Shown here piece by piece: positions 8,821 through 18,077 of a DNA stretch of 64,000 bases. The position numbers were made by a program, and so were the translations under genes. The stretch lies in assembly GCF_014529945.1 (NCBI RefSeq), contig NZ_JACVFB010000007.1:372001-436000 (forward strand). Reading direction: 5' to 3'. The DNA is from Chitinophaga varians (GTDB taxonomy: Bacteria > Bacteroidota > Bacteroidia > Chitinophagales > Chitinophagaceae). The first letter of the stretch is position 1; each line of letters starts with the position of its first letter. The notes under the pieces are model-generated. The model ran no database searches. It saw only the letters and a program-made list of their open reading frames with translations, and was not told the origin of the DNA.

Positions 8821-9210
8821 TTAACCACGCAGTACGGGTGCTAACGGTGGCGTACGAAAGGGTACCCATTCCGCCATTTTCCCGATGTCTTCCCGGATGT
8901 TGTTCAACACACAGTCCAGCGCCTCAAAACGAAGGTCCACCACACTAAACCGCATCTCCACTTTGGCTTCCAGCGTATCCACTTTCTTTTCCAGTGAATC
9001 CATCCGTTGTTCCATTGAATCCATACGGCACTCCATTGAATCCATGCGACGTTCCATTGACCCCATACGGGTCTCCAATGTCCCCATGCGATTTTCCAGA
9101 GAGCCCATACGATTCTCCAATGAGCCGATGCGTGTTTCCAATGCATTGAACCTGCGATCCACTTTCTCATCCAGGACATCCAATTTGGCTAAAATCAGCT
9201 GTAAATCCAT
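8821..9210 (-). CDS. Heptad-repeat coiled-coil protein
   Basis: Start taken at ATG 9210 (MDLQLILAKLD), 129 residues; the longer frame to 9276 would overlap the upstream gene. Residues about 25-80 consist of successive 7-residue units of the type RMxSLEx/RMDSMEx, encoded by an imperfect 21-bp tandem repeat between about 8975 and 9145. This predicts one long parallel coiled coil and thus an oligomer. A short C-terminal segment (MAEWVPFRTPP) lacks the repeat. No signal peptide or membrane segment is present. Similar short proteins occur as DUF-type coiled coils and as chemoreceptor- or tail-fibre-like stalks; I assign no function. Confidence 0.7.
   Translation of the reverse strand: MDLQLILAKLDVLDEKVDRRFNALETRIGSLENRMGSLENRMGTLETRMGSMERRMDSMECRMDSMEQRMDSLEKKVDTLEAKVEMRFSVVDLRFEALDCVLNNIREDIGKMAEWVPFRTPPLAPVLRG
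8975..9145. repeat. 21-bp tandem repeat coding for heptads
   Basis: Inside the coiled-coil gene the phrase TCCATTGAATCCATACG and its variants recur every 21 bp on the plus strand, about eight times with decreasing similarity at the ends. The units at about 9010-9060 are nearly identical, suggesting recent duplication by slippage or unequal recombination. Confidence 0.7.
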
Positions 9211-9250
9211 GATCAAAAAATTATATTGTTTCGCTAAATTAATGCATCTT

Positions 9251-9613
9251 TCAACACCAACTATCAGTTGACACAAATTCGTTCACCCTGATAAAAAACC
9301 GATCAAAAGCAGTATACAAAAGGGTTTCATCAGATGGCGCATACAGATAATAATACCCCCACGCCACTCCTCCCACGATAAAAGAAAGGAATCCTACCCA
9401 AACAAAACATCTGAACACAAAGGGGTATTTGTGGTAAAACAACGGACTAATCATCCCATAGAAGAAGGCGCTCCATACAAACATAGCTCCCAGCCACCAA
9501 TCGTACAGCAGCGGAATGGGGTCCAAAAAACGAAAAGTCATAAACGCGGCCATCAACAGCGGAAATACCGCAATCAGGCCGGCACAAAGGATCTTTTTAA
9601 ACAACGGGGACAT
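9251..9613 (-). CDS. Small integral membrane protein, function unknown
   Basis: 120 residues with three or four hydrophobic helices (about 7-27, 37-58, 64-90). No family recognised. Its stop lies 40 bp before the preferred start of the coiled-coil gene on the same strand, so the two may be co-transcribed. Confidence 0.55.
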   Translation of the reverse strand: MSPLFKKILCAGLIAVFPLLMAAFMTFRFLDPIPLLYDWWLGAMFVWSAFFYGMISPLFYHKYPFVFRCFVWVGFLSFIVGGVAWGYYYLYAPSDETLLYTAFDRFFIRVNEFVSTDSWC

Positions 9614-9627
9614 GTTATGACAGGGAT

Positions 9628-10470
9628 TTATTCGTATCTGTTGGCAGGCATATCGAATATCGTTAACGGATCATCGTAGATAAATTCATAGCCGAGCCAT
9701 TGCTTCAGCTTATCTGAACTTACTATTTTAGCTGCAGGCACACCGGTGGAGCGTTTTTCCGGCAGTTCCAGCCCGAAAGCCCTGGCAGCAGTGCTGTAAT
9801 ACAGGTATCGGGACGGATGCTCCGTGGCACAGGCATTAAAAATTTCTCCCCAGATTTCCTTTTCAATCAGCTGACAAATAATAGCGATACAATCATCGCG
9901 GTGTATGACATTCATCGGCGCGTCGTTGTTCCGGCGCTGCGATTGCAATATGGCTGCAGTTGGCACACGGTCGTAGCCGATCAACCCTCCGAAACGAAGC
10001 ACCGTCGTGCGGAAAACAGGGGATTGCAGCAGCAATTGTTCTACTTCCCGTAATGCTGCGCCGTTGGGAGTTTCCGGTATCCCCATATCCGTTTCCGTTA
10101 CCACCCCGGCAACATCGGCATATACCGAGGTAGAACTCACGAACAATACCTTTTTGATGCCGGTGGACTCCAGTTTGTCCCGCAGCGCTTTCATCTCCGG
10201 CATATGCGCCTGCACTCCCCGCTCCCGGCTTCGCGGCGGCACGTTGATCACCAGTATGTCAGCATCCCAGAATGTTTCCGGCGCTACCGGCGGAGCATCG
10301 CCCAACACCACGATGTGCCCGTCGATGCCCGCTTCCTTCAGTTCTTTTACGCCTTCGGCAGATGTACGGGCACCTTTTACCGCATAGCCCCTGCGTTGCA
10401 GCTCAATTGCCAGCGGCTTGCCCAGCCAGCCGCAACTTAAAATGCTTATTTTTTGAAAAAGTTGGTCCAT
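9628..10470 (-). CDS. SDR-family NAD(P)-binding protein (YeeZ/SDR_a5 type)
   Basis: ATG 10470 is preferred over 10512, which would overlap cbiB; 280 residues. The N-terminus has ISILSCGWLGKPLAIELQRRGY, where the usual GxGxxG is replaced by SCGWLG, a hallmark of the YeeZ-like SDR_a5 group. VLFVSSTSVYAD supplies the second SDR motif. It begins 14 bp after cbiB on the same strand, so it is probably the last gene of the cobalamin transcript, but no cobalamin step is known for this family. It may simply be read through. Confidence 0.75.
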   Translation of the reverse strand: MDQLFQKISILSCGWLGKPLAIELQRRGYAVKGARTSAEGVKELKEAGIDGHIVVLGDAPPVAPETFWDADILVINVPPRSRERGVQAHMPEMKALRDKLESTGIKKVLFVSSTSVYADVAGVVTETDMGIPETPNGAALREVEQLLLQSPVFRTTVLRFGGLIGYDRVPTAAILQSQRRNNDAPMNVIHRDDCIAIICQLIEKEIWGEIFNACATEHPSRYLYYSTAARAFGLELPEKRSTGVPAAKIVSSDKLKQWLGYEFIYDDPLTIFDMPANRYE

Positions 10471-10484
10471 ACCGAAATAAATAC

Positions 10485-11420
10485 TCAAATAACAAAATAA
10501 GCCCCTAAACAAATGGCCAGCACCATCACCAGTGTGACGGCATGGTTCACATACTGTACCTTGCGGAATGCCGTATGTTCAATATCGCGGGGGTGCTCTC
10601 CAATATAAGGCTTTACCACCACACGACCGTGATAGGTATTGGGCCCCCCAAAGCGGCAATGGAGGATACCTGCCAGCGCCGCCTCAGGATAACCGGCATT
10701 AGGACTGGCATGTGCCCCGCCGAAACGCCATACATACCGGGCCGCCCGACCGCTGCCTGTCACCAGGACCATCAATAAAGCGGTGAGCCTTGCAGGAATA
10801 AAGTTCGCCACATCATCCAGCCTGGCCGCCACCCTGCCAAAGTACAGGTATTGGTCGTTCTTATAGCCAATCATGGAATCGAGCGTATTGATCATTTTAT
10901 ACAACATCATCCCCGGGACACCCAGCAGCGCATAATAAAACAGTGGTGCGATTACGCCATCACTCAGATTTTCAGACATGGACTCCATCACGGCCGTCCG
11001 TATCTGGTTAGGCGATAACGCCGACGTATCACGTCCTACAATCCAGGAGAGGCGCTTACGTCCGGCTTCCAGACCCTGCTGCGCCAACGTATCGAATACT
11101 TCCCGGCCTTCCTGCAACAGGCTTTTATTGGCCAACGCAAAAAACACCACGACGGACGCCAACAACACCTGCGCCCATGGCCATGGAGCAAGACTTCGTT
11201 GTACATAATAAAAAAAGAAAAAAACGAACGCACATAATCCGGCGGTCATCAGCGCGCCTTTCCACAAACGGCCTTTCCCGCGGTTCAGTAGCCGCGAGAA
11301 AAAGCTAATCATATGCCCAAAGTATTTCACCGGATGCGGCCAGCTCCGCGGATCTCCCAGCAGGAGGTCCAGCAGATACCCTAACAGCAACGGCAACACG
11401 AATTTTACGAAAGGGTCCAT
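10485..11420 (-). CDS. cbiB: Adenosylcobinamide-phosphate synthase (CbiB/CobD)
   Basis: 311 residues, normal length, an integral membrane protein. It has the family signatures LLDLLLGDPRSWPHPVKYFG near the N-terminus, ESMSENLSDGVIAPLFYYALLG in the middle, and the NAGYPEAALAGIL segment. The enzyme amidates adenosylcobyric acid with aminopropanol or its phosphate to give adenosylcobinamide (phosphate). Its start overlaps the end of the upstream decarboxylase gene by 16 bp, indicating translational coupling. Confidence 0.92.
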   Translation of the reverse strand: MDPFVKFVLPLLLGYLLDLLLGDPRSWPHPVKYFGHMISFFSRLLNRGKGRLWKGALMTAGLCAFVFFFFYYVQRSLAPWPWAQVLLASVVVFFALANKSLLQEGREVFDTLAQQGLEAGRKRLSWIVGRDTSALSPNQIRTAVMESMSENLSDGVIAPLFYYALLGVPGMMLYKMINTLDSMIGYKNDQYLYFGRVAARLDDVANFIPARLTALLMVLVTGSGRAARYVWRFGGAHASPNAGYPEAALAGILHCRFGGPNTYHGRVVVKPYIGEHPRDIEHTAFRKVQYVNHAVTLVMVLAICLGAYFVI

Positions 11421-12427
11421 TTACGCAAGGCTGTTAACAATAACGTATTATCTTCTTTATTACGGCAGGCCACGCGGCAATGTCCCTGTTCCAGCCCATA
11501 GAAGTTGGACGCATCACGGATCAGGATACCGTAGTTATTGACCAGCCATAATTTCAACGCGGCGGCGGTGCCTGTCAGTGTTTCAAACAGGAAATAGTGC
11601 GTTTGGGTTGGATGTACCCTGAACTCCGGCATCTTGCGCACGCCTTCCCACAGCTGGTAGGTATCCGCCAACAGGGAATCTACCGGTACCTCAAACTCCT
11701 CCGGATGTGCCATGATATAATATCCTGCTTCCAGGGCGAGGCTGTTGACAGACCAGGGCATGCGATAAGCCCGTACCTTGTCGACCAGTGTTTTCTGGCC
11801 TGCCAGATAACCCAGCCGCAGGCCGGGGATACAGCAGGACTTCGTCAGCGAGCGGACGATGAGCACATTCGGCAACCGGTGCAGGTGTGGAAGCAGCGTA
11901 TCGGCATTACGGGTGAATTGGATATACGCTTCATCAATAACAAAAACACAGCGACTATTGAATTGTACCAGCTGCAGCAGGCCTTCTTCGCTCATCGCCT
12001 GCGCAGTAGGGTTGTTGGGGTTACAGATAAACACCAGATCGGTAATAAACCGGGTATCCGGCGCCAGTTTCTCCCAGAAAAAATAACTCACCTCGTGCCC
12101 ATAGAGCTTACAGGCATCGGCATATTCCGCGAACGTAGGCACCACCACTGTGGTGGATGAACCGCCGAATGCCTGTGCTACCATATAGATAGCTTCTGTG
12201 CCGCCGTTGGTGACCATCACCATACCCGGCGTCAGTTCCGTACGTTGTTCAATCTGCTGTTGCAGCTTGCCCGCAGCCGCATCAGGGTAGTGGTCTACCC
12301 CGCGAATATGGCTGGTGATATACTGCACCAGTTTTTCCTGTATACCGCCATAGTATACGTTGGAGCTGAAATCAGCCACAATAGGGCGGTCAAACAGGTA
12401 AGCATCATCTCCGTGTCCTTGTATCAT
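11405..12427 (-). CDS. PLP-dependent aminotransferase-fold enzyme, likely L-threonine-O-3-phosphate decarboxylase
   Basis: 340 residues, class I/II aminotransferase fold. PLP lysine K196 lies in SLTKSCCIPGLRLGY; D165 of VIDEAY and N-P-N of CNPNNPT complete the cofactor site. The fold also includes histidinol-phosphate aminotransferase, but position between cobQ and cbiB, overlapping both, points to CobD/CobC-type threonine-phosphate decarboxylase, which makes the aminopropanol phosphate used by CbiB. It overlaps cobQ by 4 bp (ATGA type). The assignment is by context. Confidence 0.82.
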   Translation of the reverse strand: MIQGHGDDAYLFDRPIVADFSSNVYYGGIQEKLVQYITSHIRGVDHYPDAAAGKLQQQIEQRTELTPGMVMVTNGGTEAIYMVAQAFGGSSTTVVVPTFAEYADACKLYGHEVSYFFWEKLAPDTRFITDLVFICNPNNPTAQAMSEEGLLQLVQFNSRCVFVIDEAYIQFTRNADTLLPHLHRLPNVLIVRSLTKSCCIPGLRLGYLAGQKTLVDKVRAYRMPWSVNSLALEAGYYIMAHPEEFEVPVDSLLADTYQLWEGVRKMPEFRVHPTQTHYFLFETLTGTAAALKLWLVNNYGILIRDASNFYGLEQGHCRVACRNKEDNTLLLTALRKWTLS

Positions 12428-13920
12428 AAGCGAATGGCTTTATAGACCGCATCCATGTCCAGGTGTTGCCGGATATGAGCGGCCAGTTTATCATATTGAG
12501 CAGACCGGAAGGCCTTATAGTCGAAGCTTTGGGCGGTATTCACCTCTTTACCGCAGGCCAACAGCAGCTCGTCGAGTACAGCGGTATTGTCTAGTATGCC
12601 GTGGAGATAAGTGCCCCAACATTTATCATGCAGGAAGTACCCGTCGGGCTGTCCATCATCCAGGGTGTTCAGGGGAGATGGGTTATCACTTTCCGTGATG
12701 CCCATGTGTATTTCGTAGCCTTCACAAACAGCCAGCTGTTGCCGGTGAGTAAAACGACGTTGCCGTGTTATCTTTTCGCGGGTGAGGACCGTAGACACCG
12801 GCAGGATGCCCAGTCCCGGCATACTGCCAGGCTCCCCTTCCACACCATAAGGATCGGCAATGGAAGCGCCCATCATCTGGTAGCCGCCGCAGATACCGAT
12901 CACCACTTTATCCCGTTTATACGCCTCCGTGATGGCCCGGGCCGTACCATTATTTTTGATCGCCACCAGATCGGCCAGCGTGTTCTTGCTGCCGGGAATA
13001 ATGACAATATCCGCTTCCGTTATCTCCGCCGGGTTATCGGTATAAAATATATTTACGCGGTCATCTTTCTCCAGTACATTAAAATCGGTGAAATTCGACA
13101 TATGCCGAAGCAGCACCACCGCGATATTGATCCGTCCGTGTGTTTGCCGTTTTTGTTTGAGCGACAGCGCCACAGAGTCCTCTTCTTCAATATGAATATC
13201 GTGAAAATAGGGTAATACGCCCGTAACCGGCACACCAGTGATGGCTTCCAGCTGTCTGCGGCCATCTTCAAAAAGCCGGGCATCCCCCCGGAATTTGTTG
13301 ATGATAATGCCTTTGATCAGTGCTTTCTCTTCCGGTGGCAGCAGGGCGATAGTGCCGTACACACTGCCGAAAACGCCACCTCTGTCGATATCCGCGATGA
13401 GGTACACCGCTGCCCCCGCATGCAGTGCGATGCGCATATTTGTGATATCACGCTGACGCAGGTTTAGCTCAGATATACTGCCGGCCCCCTCCATCACCAC
13501 CGGGTTGTATTGTGCCGCCAGCCGGTTGAAAGCGGCTTTTACTTCCTCAAACAACTGCCGTTTGTCGTCCTGCATAAAATACTCCCATGCCGTTTGGTTG
13601 CCGGCAGGCTTGCCATGCAGCACCAGTTGCGACGATTTATCGTTGGTAGGCTTAAGCAGCACCGGATTCATATCGGTATGACAGGGAACGCCCGCCGCCT
13701 CCGCCTGTACCGCCTGCGCACGGCCTATCTCCAGGCCATCGGGGGTAGCATAGCTGTTGAGCGACATATTCTGTGCCTTGAAAGGCGCCGGATGATAGCC
13801 ATCCTGTTTAAATATACGGCAGAACCCCGCCGTGATCACGCTTTTGCCCACATCGGAAGCAGTGCCGACGAACATCACCGGCCGGAGTTGTTTCATGGTA
13901 TCCATCATATCAAGTAGCAA
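12424..13920 (-). CDS. cobQ: Cobyric acid synthase (CobQ/CbiP)
   Basis: 498 residues; M8 or M11 may be the true start since the conserved part begins at RPVMFVGTASDVGKS. That P-loop-like ATP site is followed by the FKAQNMSLNSYAT and MEGAGSISELNLR motifs and a C-terminal class I glutamine amidotransferase with catalytic Cys in VIGICGGYQMMG. It amidates four side chains of adenosylcobyrinic acid a,c-diamide using glutamine. First gene of a tightly overlapping operon with the decarboxylase and cbiB. No cobalamin riboswitch lies in the 54-bp gap upstream. Confidence 0.95.
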   Translation of the reverse strand: MLLDMMDTMKQLRPVMFVGTASDVGKSVITAGFCRIFKQDGYHPAPFKAQNMSLNSYATPDGLEIGRAQAVQAEAAGVPCHTDMNPVLLKPTNDKSSQLVLHGKPAGNQTAWEYFMQDDKRQLFEEVKAAFNRLAAQYNPVVMEGAGSISELNLRQRDITNMRIALHAGAAVYLIADIDRGGVFGSVYGTIALLPPEEKALIKGIIINKFRGDARLFEDGRRQLEAITGVPVTGVLPYFHDIHIEEEDSVALSLKQKRQTHGRINIAVVLLRHMSNFTDFNVLEKDDRVNIFYTDNPAEITEADIVIIPGSKNTLADLVAIKNNGTARAITEAYKRDKVVIGICGGYQMMGASIADPYGVEGEPGSMPGLGILPVSTVLTREKITRQRRFTHRQQLAVCEGYEIHMGITESDNPSPLNTLDDGQPDGYFLHDKCWGTYLHGILDNTAVLDELLLACGKEVNTAQSFDYKAFRSAQYDKLAAHIRQHLDMDAVYKAIRL

Positions 13921-13938
13921 CGAAGATATTAACTTTCA

Positions 13939-13946
13939 CAAACTTA
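13939..13946 (-). promoter_or_regulatory. Possible -7 element of the cobalamin operon
   Basis: TAAGTTTG on the minus strand matches TAnnTTTG and ends 19 bp before the cobQ frame. No TTTG is found 19-21 bp further upstream, so this is a half match. Confidence 0.3.
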
Positions 13947-13974
13947 TCTTTGTCGGGCATGAAACCACCGTTCC

Positions 13975-15153
13975 TTAACGCTTCAATAGCAGCGGCGTAT
14001 ACCAGGGTATCCCCAGCGCTCCATCGTGCAGTTCCATTGTCACCACATCATTAATATGCGCCGCCTCATATTTCTTCTTCCCGACGGAAATCGACACTTT
14101 TGATGACACAGGGCCCCATGGCAGCACCACCAGATAATAACTGGTAGATCTTCCACGGCTGATTCTTTTATCGTACACGGTTGTTTCAAACAACTGCCGG
14201 GGGCTATGGTCAAAAAAAGTATTCAGATAAACAATTGATCCGAAGACAGCCGGCGTAAAAAAAATAAGAAAGCTGATGACTCCCCATATCTTATTTCCCA
14301 TAGTAATTTTCATGTGCCGCGACGCGAAAACCACCCATGAAGCAAATACTATTACTATCACCAAAGTGGCTGTCCACAATATTTTCAGGTCGAGGCTAAA
14401 AACAGGAACACCAAATACAAACAACCCGGCAGCACAAAACAACACAGCCAGTAAAATGCCAGGTAGCGTTTGTTGTCTTTTATTTTCGGACACAATCAGC
14501 CATCCTTTATGGTATTCCAGCGCCACAGGTATGGCTGCCAGCATTGCCACCATCAATAACGGCAACCAGCGTAACATATCGGTAAACGGTGAAGAACGGA
14601 TAAAAGCGAAACATGACACCATCAACACAAAGCTGGCAATATTGAATGCCCTGGCCGTGTATTTGGCCATTCTTATTTTATGATGATAATTGGGATCTGC
14701 TTTATACGCTGCCATCACCATTTCATTTGTTATTTTATCACTCAGATCAGGATAACGGGCCACTATCCAATCGGCTATTTTATGGGACCCAGGGCGCTGT
14801 CCAGACACCTTTACCTTTTTTTTCCCTTTCAGGGCAGGTATCAGCACCAGCGCACCTTCTTTCCATTGATACCCTTTTATCTCCTCCCAAAAAAGTTCCC
14901 GGCTGTATAGAAAGGACTTATAGCGTATGCCGTTGTTATCTGATGTCACCACGGACAACAATTCATTGATACAATAAAGGGCTAAAGCTCCACAAGGCAC
15001 CATACAAATAAACGCGACGAAGGCTTCTACCGGAGACTTGATACCCGCTGTAGTAATACCATAGACGGCCAATAATGGCATCAGGGCAAAAGGGGTGACC
15101 AAACAGAAAATGAAGATGCGAAAAGCCCGACTATAGGTGTATTCTTGCTGCAT
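13975..15153 (-). CDS. Multi-span membrane protein, function unknown
   Basis: 392 residues. Two hydrophobic helices (about 10-30 and 42-62) are followed by a soluble segment of about 110 residues with a PH-like pattern (NNGIRYKSFLYSRELFWEEI), then four more helices (about 172-290) and a C-terminal beta-rich domain. The arrangement resembles membrane proteins with a bacterial PH domain, but I do not recognise the family. It lies upstream of cobQ on the same strand with a 54-bp gap and could be co-transcribed. Confidence 0.6.
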   Translation of the reverse strand: MQQEYTYSRAFRIFIFCLVTPFALMPLLAVYGITTAGIKSPVEAFVAFICMVPCGALALYCINELLSVVTSDNNGIRYKSFLYSRELFWEEIKGYQWKEGALVLIPALKGKKKVKVSGQRPGSHKIADWIVARYPDLSDKITNEMVMAAYKADPNYHHKIRMAKYTARAFNIASFVLMVSCFAFIRSSPFTDMLRWLPLLMVAMLAAIPVALEYHKGWLIVSENKRQQTLPGILLAVLFCAAGLFVFGVPVFSLDLKILWTATLVIVIVFASWVVFASRHMKITMGNKIWGVISFLIFFTPAVFGSIVYLNTFFDHSPRQLFETTVYDKRISRGRSTSYYLVVLPWGPVSSKVSISVGKKKYEAAHINDVVTMELHDGALGIPWYTPLLLKR

Positions 15154-15170
15154 AAAGGGTTACTACAATA

Positions 15171-15227
15171 AAAAAATCCGGCAACAAACATAAGGAAAAA
15201 ACGGGTTTCCGTATGTTATTGCCGGAT
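15171..15227 (-). terminator. Intrinsic terminator after the M1 peptidase gene
   Basis: ATCCGGCAA (15176-15184) pairs with TTGCCGGAT (15219-15227), and the stem continues imperfectly inward. On the minus strand it ends in a run of U residues (15176-15171). Confidence 0.75.
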
Positions 15228-15247
15228 CTGTTTTGTTAACGAAACGC

Positions 15248-17869
15248 TTACTTCGTAAACAGGTCGTCGCTGAGATTACTGTTGATGACCGCCTTTACTA
15301 CTTTCACATTAGAATCATAGCCACCGGCGGAGGTGCGGTACCGGAAAGGTATCTGTATGCCGCTTACTTCGCGGTATTCAATATAGTCTACTACGGCATT
15401 ATTAGCCGGCGCGCCTTCCTGTCCGCTGAGCATCAGGGTACGCACTTTCAGACCAGTCTTAGCGCTGTAGTAGTTCTTTTGCAGGCTGCCATCAGCTGTG
15501 GCGATGGTTAGTACATATACGTCTTCATCATTGATCTGTTCTGTTTGTGGCGCCAGTTCTATCTTCACCCGGTCTGGTGTTTCCAGGTAAGACAGTTCAG
15601 CGAACAGCTGGTTTCTGTCTTTCAGCGCGCCTTTTTCCGCGGGCGTCAGCGGCATTTCACGGCCCATTTGCCACATCCTCACGGAATCGCCGATGATACT
15701 GACTTTATACGCTACCCCGTTCATCGCCGGGATGGTAACGGCCTGCCAGATTTTGCCCGGCAATTTATACATAGATTTCAGCTCTATTTCCGTGCCTTGT
15801 GTTTCGCCCTGTGCCTCTGTGTAAAGATCTTTGACGCTTTTCAGCTTTTCGCTGCCGCCGATAGCATTTACGTAGCTTTTCAGCACAGTGGCCGCGGTAG
15901 TGCCGGCCGGTATGGGTTTACCGGCTTCCGCTTTCCAGCTGTTATTGGACGGGTTAATATCGGGCATGTCACCCTGCGGGTCGATGATGACGCTGACGAG
16001 CTTTTCTTTGGACGGGTGATGATAAGCCCAGGTAGCGCCGCGCTGCCAGATTTCCACCGGCAGGCGCACGGTGTCACGCTGACCACTTTCGCTACGAATG
16101 GTCATGGCCACCGGCATGGGCAATTGCTCCAGGTTCTGCAGGGTGATGATAGCGCCCTGGGTGGGGTCATTGCTGACGTAGCTCACACTTTTAACCGCCT
16201 GGTCCAGTTTCCAGGTATGAAAGAACCATCCCCGCCAGAACCAGGCCAGGTCTTCTCCTGCCGCGTTTTCTATCGAACGGAAGAAGTCCCACGGCGTGGG
16301 GTGTTTAAAAGCCCATCGTTTGATGTATTCCCGGAAAGCATAATCAAAACGTTCGTGTCCCAGGATCTGATCACGCAGCAGTTTCAGGCCCATGGCAGGT
16401 TTATAGTAGGCCGCCATGCCGTTGTACCGGAGTCCGATCACGTCGGGCGTATTCATGATCGCTTCTGCGTCGGAGCCAAACATCTTGATCGCCGCCCGTT
16501 GGCCGGACTGTTCTGAGTTGAACTCCCCTTTGTTAAAGGAGGCAACAGCGATGCCGTTGATGAAAGTATTGAAGCCTTCATCCATCCAGGCGTATTTACG
16601 TTCATTGGAACCGACGATCATCGGGAACCAGTTGTGGCCGAACTCATGGCTGGTTACGCCCCACAGTCCGCCGTTTTTAGCTTTCCAGGAACAGAACACG
16701 ATGCCGGGGTATTCCATCCCGCCTACTATTCCCGCCACATTCGTGGCCACAGGATAAGTATAGGGATACCACTGGCTGGAATAGTGTTCAATGCAGCCTT
16801 TTACAAATTCCGTAGAACGGCGCCAGGCGGCAGGAGCAGATGATTCCGCCGGGTATACCGACTGTGCCAGTGCCGTTTTTCCACCGGGCAGGTTCAAACG
16901 GGCAGCATCCCAGATGAAAGCGCCGGAGGCAGCCCATGCCACATCGCGCGACTCCTTGCAGACAAAATGCCAGGTACGGTTGCCTTTTGCAGCAGCATTG
17001 TGAAACTCAGTGGTATCGCGGATCATAACGGTGGCGTCACTGTTACGTGCTTTGGCGATGCGGGCCGCTTCAGTGGCGTTCAGCACCTGTGCCTCGTTGA
17101 CCAACGCGCCGGAACCTACCACTACCATATTGGCCGGCGCCGTAATGGTAAAGTCGAAGTTACCGTACTCGAGGTAAAATTCAGATGCACCCAGGTAGGG
17201 AATATTGTTCCACCCCAACACATCGTCATATACCGCCATCCGTGGATACCACTGCGCAATTTCGTATATCCATCCATGACGGGTGTTCATACGACCGGTA
17301 CGGTCTGTGCCATATTCCGGCACGGTATAGCTATAATCTATTTTCAGCTGCAGGCTGCCACCGGGCTTCAGCGCGTCGGACAGCTTAATCTGCATCCTTG
17401 TATCGTCTACCAGGTATTTAGCGGTACTGCTTTTTCCATTGCTCACCACGTCTACCGACTTCAGCTCAAACCCGTTAGTATAAGTACGGTTGGCAAACCG
17501 GTCGCCGGTGGCGCCTACCGTGGCAGTGCCGCGGGAATCTTTGCGGTACACGTTCTGGTCCATCTGCAACCACAGAAAGGGCAGCTGGTCAGGGCTATTG
17601 TTCTTATAGGTGATCAATACGCTGCCGGATATACGGTGTTGCAGGGTATCCAGGGCGACCGTTATCTTATAGTCAGCCGCATTTTGCCAGTATTTAGGCC
17701 CGGGCTGCCCTCCCGCACTCCTGTACTCGTTTCCGTTAGACGGATAAAACAAAGGAGAAAATGCCTCATGATGGTCATACCGGGAAACCGGCGTATTCTG
17801 TGACAGACAGGGCTGCGCCATCCCACACAGCAACAGGGAGGCCAGAGAATAAAGCTTGCGTAGTGTCAT
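15248..17869 (-). CDS. Secreted M1-family metallopeptidase
   Basis: 873 residues with a Sec signal peptide (about 1-23, ending CLSQ). The zinc site is HEFGHNW with H408, E409 and H412, and third ligand E431 in WMDEGFNTF, exactly 18 residues on, as in gluzincins of family M1. GGMEYPG upstream is the substrate-binding GxMEN-like motif in its Bacteroidota form. An N-terminal beta domain precedes the catalytic domain, and about 250 residues follow it. It should cleave amino acids or peptides from protein N-termini in the periplasm or outside. It is upstream of its own terminator at 15171-15227 and stands as a single gene. Confidence 0.93.
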   Translation of the reverse strand: MTLRKLYSLASLLLCGMAQPCLSQNTPVSRYDHHEAFSPLFYPSNGNEYRSAGGQPGPKYWQNAADYKITVALDTLQHRISGSVLITYKNNSPDQLPFLWLQMDQNVYRKDSRGTATVGATGDRFANRTYTNGFELKSVDVVSNGKSSTAKYLVDDTRMQIKLSDALKPGGSLQLKIDYSYTVPEYGTDRTGRMNTRHGWIYEIAQWYPRMAVYDDVLGWNNIPYLGASEFYLEYGNFDFTITAPANMVVVGSGALVNEAQVLNATEAARIAKARNSDATVMIRDTTEFHNAAAKGNRTWHFVCKESRDVAWAASGAFIWDAARLNLPGGKTALAQSVYPAESSAPAAWRRSTEFVKGCIEHYSSQWYPYTYPVATNVAGIVGGMEYPGIVFCSWKAKNGGLWGVTSHEFGHNWFPMIVGSNERKYAWMDEGFNTFINGIAVASFNKGEFNSEQSGQRAAIKMFGSDAEAIMNTPDVIGLRYNGMAAYYKPAMGLKLLRDQILGHERFDYAFREYIKRWAFKHPTPWDFFRSIENAAGEDLAWFWRGWFFHTWKLDQAVKSVSYVSNDPTQGAIITLQNLEQLPMPVAMTIRSESGQRDTVRLPVEIWQRGATWAYHHPSKEKLVSVIIDPQGDMPDINPSNNSWKAEAGKPIPAGTTAATVLKSYVNAIGGSEKLKSVKDLYTEAQGETQGTEIELKSMYKLPGKIWQAVTIPAMNGVAYKVSIIGDSVRMWQMGREMPLTPAEKGALKDRNQLFAELSYLETPDRVKIELAPQTEQINDEDVYVLTIATADGSLQKNYYSAKTGLKVRTLMLSGQEGAPANNAVVDYIEYREVSGIQIPFRYRTSAGGYDSNVKVVKAVINSNLSDDLFTK

Positions 17870-17959
17870 CTCGTTAGCGATAAGTTAGATTTTGTGGTCT
17901 CTAAATATACTGCGATTTGCTGACTTTGACCTTTACGGATATTAACCATTCTCATCTCA

Positions 17960-18015
17960 TTTTGGAATTTTGGAATTTTGGAATTTTCGAATTTTGAGAT
18001 TTTGAGATTTTGAGA
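17960..18015. repeat. Seven tandem octamers (TTTTGGAA / TTTTGAGA)
   Basis: Seven 8-bp units run without gap: TTTTGGAA three times (17960, 17968, 17976), TTTTCGAA once (17984), TTTTGAGA three times (17992, 18000, 18008). The array lies 91-146 bp upstream of the M1 peptidase start and just beyond the terminator of the SusD gene. It faces an opposite-strand array at 18078-18109. Confidence 0.85.
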
Positions 18016-18023
18016 TTAAAACA

Positions 18024-18063
18024 AAAAGTGAAGACCTAAACGATTACTCGCTTAGGTCTTCAC
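18024..18063 (-). terminator. Intrinsic terminator after the first SusD gene
   Basis: GTGAAGACCTAA (18028-18039) pairs perfectly with TTAGGTCTTCAC (18052-18063). On the minus strand the stem is followed by TTTTTGTTTT. The stem sequence resembles that of the terminator at 26591-26632. Confidence 0.85.
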
Positions 18064-18077
18064 AATGTTAAACTCCG

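Noticed and set aside
13921..13974. Possible cobalamin riboswitch upstream of cobQ
   Set aside because: The gap is only 54 bp and lacks the B12-box and the required stems.
15545..17803. Two long plus-strand frames (323 and 278 codons) opposite the M1 peptidase
   Set aside because: Antisense of a complete peptidase with intact zinc site; no protein-like features.
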